Source of the DNA: JBBSEX01 sp038239345
GTDB lineage: Bacteria > Acidobacteriota > Terriglobia > Bryobacterales > Bryobacteraceae
Assembly (NCBI GenBank): GCA_038239345.1
Contig: JBBSEX010000010.1
Span: 1 to 64,000 of the forward strand
Direction of reading: 5' to 3'
Length of the DNA stretch: 64,000 nt
Notes under the pieces: generated by a model
Told to the model about the DNA's origin: nothing
What the model saw: only the letters and a program-made list of their open reading frames with translations
The model's database searches: none
Part shown: positions 51,535 through 57,621 of the stretch, piece after piece
How the letters are laid out: every line of letters starts with the position of its first letter
Position numbering within the stretch: position 1 is the stretch's first letter
Made by a program: the position numbers and the translations under genes

Positions 51535-51982
51535 CGCGCTGATAGTTGTAGTCGCCGCGGTATCGTTGGCGCAAAGTTCTTCGACGTTACCGACCGAAGA
51601 GGTTCGGCGGACGGGCGAAAAATTGGCATGTCTCTGCGGAACGTGCAAGAACACAGTTGGCTCATGCCCGATGATGCAGTGCCATTACGCCAGCCCCGTT
51701 CGCGACAAGATCGCCAAACTCCAAGCCTTGGGGATGGGGGACGATTCTATAGTCGACTCCATCGTCAAGGAAACGGGCTTGCAGGCGCTTTCCAGTCCAC
51801 CGGCAAGCGGATTTAATCTACTGGCGTGGGTGATGCCCTTCATTGCTATCTTGTTCGGCCTGGGCGTGATTTACTGGTTCATGCGCCGCCCGAAATTTGC
51901 CGCCGCACCTGCAGTTGATCCCCTGATTATGGATCGCTATCACGATCGGATTGAGAAAGACCTGGCTAAACTCGATCAATGA
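51515..51982 (+). CDS. ccmH: Cytochrome c maturation protein CcmH, cysteine-rich form
   Basis: A 155-residue protein: signal peptide, then a CcmH-type domain with cysteines at residues 39, 41, 44, 51 and 56 (ACLCGTCKNTVGSCPMMQC), then a C-terminal membrane span (LLAWVMPFIAILFGLGVIYWFM). CcmH is a thiol reductase or holder for apocytochrome cysteines. The usual form is LRCxxCQ; this one carries CxC and CGTC plus two extra cysteines, as in the CcmH of several non-proteobacterial phyla. ATG at 51515 is inside the ccmF end, with AGGA upstream. Its TGA overlaps the next gene's ATG. Confidence 0.85.
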   Translation: MRRWKSSALIVVVAAVSLAQSSSTLPTEEVRRTGEKLACLCGTCKNTVGSCPMMQCHYASPVRDKIAKLQALGMGDDSIVDSIVKETGLQALSSPPASGFNLLAWVMPFIAILFGLGVIYWFMRRPKFAAAPAVDPLIMDRYHDRIEKDLAKLDQ

Positions 51983-52362
51983 TTCTCGTCGTCGCCGCTC
52001 TTCTGACAGTGGTCACGCTTGGCCTGACTCTCTTCATCCGCCCGCAAGATCTGCCACAGCCGGAGCCCGTCTCACCTGTATTTCACCTGGAGGAGCGGAA
52101 GGCCCGGATCTACGAAAATCTGCGCGATCTGCAATTTGAATATCGACTGGGAAAGCTCTCGGACGCGGATTATCAGCGCACGAAATCCACGTTGCAAACG
52201 GAGCTCAGCGCTACGCTCGCTGAGATCGACCAGATTCTGCAGCGTACTCCCGCCCCCGCTCTCTCAAAGCCAAAGCTCGACGGCAAGACATGCCCCCACT
52301 GTAATGCGAAGTTTCCTAAGCCGATGAAGTTTTGCGGAGAATGCGGGAAGGTCATTGCATGA
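51979..52362 (+). CDS. CcmI-like membrane protein with C-terminal zinc ribbon
   Basis: A 127-residue protein: one N-terminal membrane span (residues 1-20), a charged helix with the CcmI-like pattern (RKARIYENLRDLQFEYRLGKLSDADYQRTKSTLQTEL, about 40-76), a linker, and a zinc ribbon with cysteines at 105, 108, 119 and 122 (CPHC and CGEC). CcmI helps deliver apocytochrome to CcmF; the zinc ribbon is not part of CcmI. Overlaps ccmH and the next gene by four bases each (ATGA). A role in the ccm pathway is inferred from position and the N-terminal half. Confidence 0.65.
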   Translation: MILVVAALLTVVTLGLTLFIRPQDLPQPEPVSPVFHLEERKARIYENLRDLQFEYRLGKLSDADYQRTKSTLQTELSATLAEIDQILQRTPAPALSKPKLDGKTCPHCNAKFPKPMKFCGECGKVIA

Positions 52363-53342
52363 GATTTCTCATCGCGATTTATCTTGCTATACCGGCTTCC
52401 GCCGCCGTCGATGGCACGGTAATCAACGGCTCCACGGGTAAGCCGCAAGCGGGTGCCATCGTCAGCCTGGTACAACCGGGTGCGCAGGGAATGCAGACGC
52501 TGGGAAGCACGAAATCCGCAGTGGACGGAAAGTTCACTATCGACAAGCGAGCTGCCGCCGGACCACAGATTGTACAGGCGATCTATAAGGGTGTTCAATA
52601 CAATCTGGCGATTCCGCCGAACCAGCCGGCAACCAATATTTCGGTTACCGTTTACGAGTCCAGCGATAAACAATCCGGCATACAGATGGCGCAACACATG
52701 ATCCTGCTGGAACCAGCCGCGTCTCAGCTGGTGGTGAATGAGACCATGTTGTACAACAATTCCAGCAAGGTTACATACAACGACCCGGCTAACGGATCAA
52801 TCCGGTTCTATCTTCCGGAAACGGCAGGTGGGAAAGCCCGGGTCTCCATCAATGCTCCGGGCGGCATGCCCATTCAACGGCCGGCGCAGAAGACTGCATC
52901 GCCGAATGTTTTTAAGGTAGACTACCCGCTGAAGCCCGGCGAAACGCGCGTCGATATCACTTATAGCGTTCCTGTCAGCGATCCGCTGCAGTTCTCCAGC
53001 AAGACACTGGAGAAGGGTTCAACCCGCATTGTTGTGCCAAGGGGTGTAACGATCGAAGGAAGCGATGTGAAATCGTTGGGTACGGAGCCCAACACGCAGG
53101 CGGGCATATACGATGTTGTGAATCCGGCGTTCACGATAAAGATTAGCGGCACCGGATCTCTGCGCTCGTCAAACGGCGCGCCAACGGAAGAAGAAGATAA
53201 TCCGCCGCCCAGTATTCAGGCTGTGATGCCGCACTTGTACGATCGGTTTTACTGGATTTTGGGCATCTCGCTGGGCCTGCTGGCAATCGGCTTCGCGCTG
53301 TTGTATCGCAACGATACGTCGCCAAAGGACATGCGGCGGTAA
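52359..53342 (+). CDS. Carboxypeptidase-regulatory-like exported protein with C-terminal membrane anchor, in the ccm operon
   Basis: A 327-residue protein of unknown function: signal peptide MRFLIAIYLAIPASAA, a carboxypeptidase-regulatory-like beta-sandwich (VDGTVINGSTGKPQAGAIVSLVQ...SAVDGKFTIDKRAAAGPQIVQAIYKG, about residues 17-90), a second beta-rich region, and a C-terminal membrane span near the end (FYWILGISLGLLAIGFALLY). It has no known role in cytochrome c maturation but is overlapped on both sides by ccm genes (ATGA at the start; its TAA shares a base with the ccmA ATG). A CarboxypepD_reg fold may bind a partner protein. Confidence 0.6.
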   Translation: MRFLIAIYLAIPASAAVDGTVINGSTGKPQAGAIVSLVQPGAQGMQTLGSTKSAVDGKFTIDKRAAAGPQIVQAIYKGVQYNLAIPPNQPATNISVTVYESSDKQSGIQMAQHMILLEPAASQLVVNETMLYNNSSKVTYNDPANGSIRFYLPETAGGKARVSINAPGGMPIQRPAQKTASPNVFKVDYPLKPGETRVDITYSVPVSDPLQFSSKTLEKGSTRIVVPRGVTIEGSDVKSLGTEPNTQAGIYDVVNPAFTIKISGTGSLRSSNGAPTEEEDNPPPSIQAVMPHLYDRFYWILGISLGLLAIGFALLYRNDTSPKDMRR

Positions 53343-54040
53343 TGGCGGCGGTAGCTATCGAAGGCGTGTGGAAATACTTCGGTGATTTCCCCGCGGTTCG
53401 CGATGTTTCTCTCCAGGTTAAATCCGGATCGTGCCTGGCGTTGCTGGGACGCAATGGCGCGGGCAAGACCACCTTGCTGCGCATGGCTGCTGGATTATCG
53501 AAGCCCTCGCAAGGCCGTGTTCTGGTTCATGGCAAGGATGGACGCGAAGCTTCGACACGCTCGGAAATCGGTGTACTTGGCCATGGAATCGCCGTCTATG
53601 ACGAATTGTCGGCGATCGAAAATTTGAAGCTCTTCGGAAGGCTGTATGGCGTCGTCAATCCTGAGAAGGAGGGCCTGCATTGGTTGGAGCGTACCGGGCT
53701 CGCCCATGTTCGGGATGGCCTGGTTCGCGAATTCTCGCGCGGCATGCGGCAACGTCTGGCAGTGGCGCGGGCCTTCTTGCACAGTCCACGCATTCTGCTT
53801 TTGGACGAGCCCTTCACGGCGCTGGACGACCGCGCGATTGCTGTCTTGCAAACACTGCTGGCCGATGCTCTGCAGAGCGGGTGCACTGTTGTGATGTCCA
53901 CGCATCAAATCCGCGAGGCCATGGCGCTTGCTACCGATGTCGCGCTGATTAATCGCGGGAAGTTGTCCTTCACGGGAGAGCGAACAGCCGAGATGCTTGC
54001 CGATCCGGGTTGGTTGTATCGCCAATACGGCGAAGGATAA
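53342..54040 (+). CDS. ccmA: Haem exporter ATP-binding protein CcmA
   Basis: A 232-residue ABC ATPase: Walker A LGRNGAGKTTLLR (about residues 40-52), the signature LVREFSRGMRQRLAVARAFLHSP, Walker B ILLLDEPFTALDD and the switch histidine in VVMSTHQIREA. With CcmB and CcmC it drives release of holo-CcmE from the complex in system I. Shares the base A of TAATG with the previous stop. Called CcmA rather than another ABC ATPase because ccmB and ccmC follow directly. Confidence 0.9.
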   Translation: MAAVAIEGVWKYFGDFPAVRDVSLQVKSGSCLALLGRNGAGKTTLLRMAAGLSKPSQGRVLVHGKDGREASTRSEIGVLGHGIAVYDELSAIENLKLFGRLYGVVNPEKEGLHWLERTGLAHVRDGLVREFSRGMRQRLAVARAFLHSPRILLLDEPFTALDDRAIAVLQTLLADALQSGCTVVMSTHQIREAMALATDVALINRGKLSFTGERTAEMLADPGWLYRQYGEG

Positions 54041-54041
54041 G

Positions 54042-54722
54042 GTGCTATTCCTCGGCCAGATTTACACCATCGCCGCAAAAGATCTACGCGCCGAATTGCG
54101 TACCAAGGAATCAGTCAACGCGTCGATTTCGTTTTCGCTGGTGATCCTGCTTTTGTTCAGTTTTGCCTTCGACCCGGGCGACGATGAAGTTCGAAATCTC
54201 TCCGGTGGGCTGCTGTGGATTGTGTTTGCTTTTGCCGGGACTCTGATCTTGAACCGCAGTTTCGCGCGCGAACTGCCGAACGATTGTCTGGATGCGCTCA
54301 TCGCTTCGCCGCTACCTGGCTCGGCTTTGTTTCTGGGGAAGTCGGCGGCGAACTTCCTGCTGCTGCTTTTTGTTGAATGCCTCTGTCTACCGGTTTTCGG
54401 CATCTTCTATAACGTACAGTGGACGAAACATCTGGGGCAGCTCTTCCTGGTCTCGGCGCTGGCAACCTGGGCGCTTACGGTAATCGGGACAATGTTCAGC
54501 GCGTTAACGGTCAATCTGCGTTTACGAGAGTTGATGCTTCCCGTGCTGGTGTACCCGATGATGATTCCGCCGCTGATGGCCGCCATGATATTGACCACTA
54601 TTCTGGTAAATGGCGAAGTAGTGCAGGGTGATAATCTAATTTGGGTCCGTGTGTTGGTTGGCTTTGACATAATTTTTACGCTGCTGGCCGCAACACTTGT
54701 GGAATTTGTGCTGGAGGGCTGA
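54042..54722 (+). CDS. ccmB: Haem exporter permease CcmB
   Basis: A 226-residue six-span membrane protein of the CcmB family: DLRAELRTKESVNASISFSLVILLLFSFAF at the start, ELPNDCLDALIASPLPGSALFLGKSAANFLLLLFVE in the middle and MFSALTVNLRLRELMLPVLVYPMMIPPLMAAM toward the C-terminus. The GTG at 54042 comes one base after the ccmA stop with GAAGGA just upstream; an in-frame ATG at 53997 inside ccmA is less likely. It is the membrane partner of CcmA. Confidence 0.92.
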   Translation: MLFLGQIYTIAAKDLRAELRTKESVNASISFSLVILLLFSFAFDPGDDEVRNLSGGLLWIVFAFAGTLILNRSFARELPNDCLDALIASPLPGSALFLGKSAANFLLLLFVECLCLPVFGIFYNVQWTKHLGQLFLVSALATWALTVIGTMFSALTVNLRLRELMLPVLVYPMMIPPLMAAMILTTILVNGEVVQGDNLIWVRVLVGFDIIFTLLAATLVEFVLEG

Positions 54723-54725
54723 CAT

Positions 54726-55409
54726 ATGCGAGAAAAAGTTCTGTATGCTCTAGCGGCGGTGGCGAGCCTTCTGCTGGCGTGGAATTTGTACAACATTTTC
54801 CTGTTACAGCCGGACGAGGCGTCGCAGGGTGCAATCTGGCGAATCTTTTATTTCCACGTTCCGGCGGCGATCACGGCCTTCACCGGCGCCTTTGTCGCGA
54901 TGTGTCTCAGCATTTTGTACCTTGTAAAAAAAGAGCTGCGTTTCGACAGCTACGCCGCAAGCATAACGGAAGTATCGCTGGCATTCGGAATCGTGAATCT
55001 CGTCACCGGCAGCATTTGGGGCAAGGTAATTTGGGGCGTCTGGTGGGTCTGGGATTTTCGGCTCACTTCGATGCTGGTGTTCGCCCTGATGTATAGCGGG
55101 TACCTGATGCTACGCAACGCGATTGACGAACCGGCGCAACGCGCGCGGCTCTCCGCGGTCCTCTCTATATTCGCTTTCATCGATGTAATCATCGTCTGGA
55201 AATCGATCGAGTGGTTTCGGACACAACATCCCGGACCTGTGTTGAGCATCCGCAACGGCGGGGGAATGGCTGCTGGAATGGAAGGCCCGATGTACTGGAA
55301 TATCCTGGCGCTTGTCTGCGTCGCCAGTGTTCTTGTGATGGTCCGCATGCGCCAGGAAAGCATGCAGCGCGAAATTGAGAGTCTGCGGCGATTCGCGCAT
55401 TCAATGTAA
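54726..55409 (+). CDS. ccmC: Haem exporter protein CcmC
   Basis: A 227-residue six-span protein with the WWD haem-handling domain (GSIWGKVIWGVWWVWDFRLTSMLVFALMYSGYLMLR). The histidine-bearing loop RIFYFHVPAAITAFTGAF lies before it. CcmC delivers haem to CcmE. It starts three bases after ccmB; ccmD follows 14 bases after its stop. The usual length for the family is about 230-250 residues. Confidence 0.94.
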   Translation: MREKVLYALAAVASLLLAWNLYNIFLLQPDEASQGAIWRIFYFHVPAAITAFTGAFVAMCLSILYLVKKELRFDSYAASITEVSLAFGIVNLVTGSIWGKVIWGVWWVWDFRLTSMLVFALMYSGYLMLRNAIDEPAQRARLSAVLSIFAFIDVIIVWKSIEWFRTQHPGPVLSIRNGGGMAAGMEGPMYWNILALVCVASVLVMVRMRQESMQREIESLRRFAHSM

Positions 55410-55423
55410 AAAGGGGCAACCAA

Positions 55424-55576
55424 ATGGACTCCCGCAATTTTCAATATATGTTTTATGGATTTCTTGCGGCTTGGCTGATTCTGATGGCCTATGTCGTGAC
55501 TCTGGCCGCGCGCGAGCGAAAGCTAAAGCAGGAGATCAGCCGCGTCCGGGCAATGATTGAACATCGCGAAACCTAG
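55424..55576 (+). CDS. ccmD: Haem exporter small protein CcmD
   Basis: A 50-residue protein: a short N-terminal part, one membrane span (FYGFLAAWLILMAYVVTLAA, residues about 10-29) and a charged helix (RERKLKQEISRVRAMIEH). That is the CcmD pattern: a single-pass protein that keeps CcmC and CcmE together. The ribosome site AAGGGG lies about eight bases before the ATG at 55424, and the stop is TAG at 55574-55576. It is short enough to be missed by length-filtered gene calling. Last gene of the ccm operon seen here. Confidence 0.85.
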   Translation: MDSRNFQYMFYGFLAAWLILMAYVVTLAARERKLKQEISRVRAMIEHRET

Positions 55577-55586
55577 TCTACGACGT

Positions 55587-56573
55587 TTACTCGGGCCTTT
55601 TTTCTTCGCCAATTCCCCCGGCTACCTGGTATGCGCGGCGGCTACCCCAGAGCCGCACCAGCCCCTCGACACTCATCACCGCGTGCCATTCCCGGATGTA
55701 CCGGATAGGCTGACGCCAGTTATAGCGAAGCCCCAACACGAGGCTGAGCGCATAGCCGACGAAGGAAGGGCGGAAAGGTTCAAAGAATTGGTCGCGGCGA
55801 TCGATCAGATAACCAGCAAAGCCGTAAACCCACTGAAACCCGACGTAGCCATAATGCCGCATCAGCGTTTGCATGGTTTCCTCGAAGAAGACCGCGCGTT
55901 TACGCAGCGTTTTGTTCTCTGGATACATTCGCGATGTGGCCCAGAAGCCGTCCACCTTGCTCATCATCTCGACTTTTGCGACGCGGATCCAAAGGTCGTA
56001 ATCGAAAACGAAGTTTAAGCAGGGGTCCATCTTTCCAGCGCGCTCAAAGACTTCACGCCGCACAAAAGTGGCCGGCTGGCAGACAAAACATTCGTTGGAA
56101 AGCAACTCCCGATCGAAAGGCTTGGTGGGATAGCGCCCAATCAGATTTCCGTTGGCGTCAACCCACCACCCTTCCCCGTAGACGACACCGCAATCGGCGT
56201 TTTCCTGCAGATGGCGGACGGCGGCCGCTACGGCTCCAGGCAGATATGTATCGTCGGCATTCAGGTAGGCGAAGATAGCACCGTTCGATCGCTGGAAACC
56301 CCGGTTAATCGCGTCGGCGGTGCCCAGATCGGCGCGCGATTCGAAGTGCAAACGATCTTTGTACTCCTCTAAAATTTCCAGCGTACCGTCGGTGGAACCG
56401 CCGTCCATGATGATGTATTCGATATTGGGGTAATCCTGATCGAGGACGCTTTCTATCGTCTCTCTAAGGAATTGAGCCATGTTGAAACAGGGCGTGACTA
56501 TGCTAACGAGTGGATGCGTCGCCGCGCCTACGCCCATTACGGCGCCGGCCGATGGCCTCTTAGCTGCCAACAT
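55587..56573 (-). CDS. Family 2 glycosyltransferase
   Basis: A 328-residue GT-A type enzyme: LVSIVTPCFNMAQFLRETIESVLDQDYPNIEYIIMDGGSTDGTLEIL (nucleotide-sugar binding), the DxD-like motif YLNADDTYLPGAV and the acceptor-side FVFDYDLWIRVAKVE. It transfers a sugar from a nucleotide-sugar onto lipid or polysaccharide; the acceptor is unknown. ATG at 56573 overlaps the end of the ThiF-like gene by 14 bases; an ATG at 56537 is in frame and would start nearer the conserved motif. Convergent with ccmD after ten bases. Confidence 0.9.
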   Translation of the reverse strand: MLAAKRPSAGAVMGVGAATHPLVSIVTPCFNMAQFLRETIESVLDQDYPNIEYIIMDGGSTDGTLEILEEYKDRLHFESRADLGTADAINRGFQRSNGAIFAYLNADDTYLPGAVAAAVRHLQENADCGVVYGEGWWVDANGNLIGRYPTKPFDRELLSNECFVCQPATFVRREVFERAGKMDPCLNFVFDYDLWIRVAKVEMMSKVDGFWATSRMYPENKTLRKRAVFFEETMQTLMRHYGYVGFQWVYGFAGYLIDRRDQFFEPFRPSFVGYALSLVLGLRYNWRQPIRYIREWHAVMSVEGLVRLWGSRRAYQVAGGIGEEKRPE

Positions 56574-57579
56574 ACTTTGCGTACAAGCTCCGAGCGGTCT
56601 GAATATCGGTGGTGCCTTTGATAATAGCTCTTCCGTCGGAAAAAACGGTGAGTTGGTAATCGGGGAGCGAAAATCGGAGTGCTAATTCATTCCTCCGCAC
56701 TTCTCCGAGGGGTGCTAATCGCGCAGCCAGTTCTTGCAGATTAACCGGTCTTGCGCGCTCATGAATTTGCACTGCGTTGCGCCCGCATAAGCTGATGGGG
56801 GCGCGCCGTTCGCCCCTAAGATGCGCGAAATCGCGGCGGCCACACGCCGGACAGTCCGGATCCCGTTCAGGCTCGAACTGGCGGACCTCCCCGGTCCAAA
56901 CATTCACGGTCGTAATTGTACTACGGATGGAAGCGACGCCCTGCACCAGTATTCGCAGCGCATCCCCGATCTGTAAGGCCGCCACTGCCCCGGTAACGGC
57001 ATTCAGTACGCCAGCGGTTTCGCAGGTAGGTTGCGAATCCTGGGGTGGTTCGGGATATACGCACTTAAGACACGCCGTGTGATCCGGCACCACCGCCATC
57101 TTCAGGCCGTAACTCCCGACAGCCGCCCCGTAAATCCACGGGATGGATCTGCTGACGGCAAAATCGTTGATCAAATAGCGCGTTTCGAAATTGTCCGTTC
57201 CATCCAGAAGCAACTGCATGCCTTCCAAGAGGCCGGAAACATTAGACGGTGCTAGATCAGCGACGATCGGCTCTATCGTAATGGACGAGTTCACCTGGCG
57301 CAGACGCTTGGCCGCGGCGGTAGCTTTCGGTGAACCGTCATCCGCGTCAGATTCGTCGAACAGCCATTGCCGCTGCAGATTGCTCGCCTCGATAAAGTCT
57401 CGATCGATTATGCGTAGATATCCTACGCCGGCGCGCGCTAACGCATCCGCGTGAAAACTTCCTAAAGCCCCACAACCCACGATGGCAACGCGGGCGGCGG
57501 AAAGCGCATCCTGACCCTTCTCTCCGATTCCAGCAAAGAGGATCTGCCGGGAGTAACGCTCCCGGGCATCCAACTTCAT
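56560..57579 (-). CDS. HesA/MoeB/ThiF family adenylyltransferase
   Basis: A 339-residue E1-like enzyme that activates the C-terminus of a ubiquitin-like sulfur carrier (MoaD or ThiS type) with ATP. The Rossmann motif VAIVGCGALGSFHADALARAGVGYLRIIDRD is at about residues 30-60, then SNLQRQWLFDE, the Mg-ATP region, the Cys in TCETAGVLNAVTGAVAALQ, and the zinc cysteine pairs CLKC and CPAC. A C-terminal extension of about 100 residues (CGRNAVQIHERARP...) replaces a rhodanese domain. No MoaD- or ThiS-type gene is in the window. It lies upstream of the GT2 gene on the same strand. Confidence 0.88.
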   Translation of the reverse strand: MKLDARERYSRQILFAGIGEKGQDALSAARVAIVGCGALGSFHADALARAGVGYLRIIDRDFIEASNLQRQWLFDESDADDGSPKATAAAKRLRQVNSSITIEPIVADLAPSNVSGLLEGMQLLLDGTDNFETRYLINDFAVSRSIPWIYGAAVGSYGLKMAVVPDHTACLKCVYPEPPQDSQPTCETAGVLNAVTGAVAALQIGDALRILVQGVASIRSTITTVNVWTGEVRQFEPERDPDCPACGRRDFAHLRGERRAPISLCGRNAVQIHERARPVNLQELAARLAPLGEVRRNELALRFSLPDYQLTVFSDGRAIIKGTTDIQTARSLYAKYVGS

Positions 57580-57621
57580 ATATTCAGATAGTAGCAGTCT
57601 GTTGCGCTATCATTATTGGCG

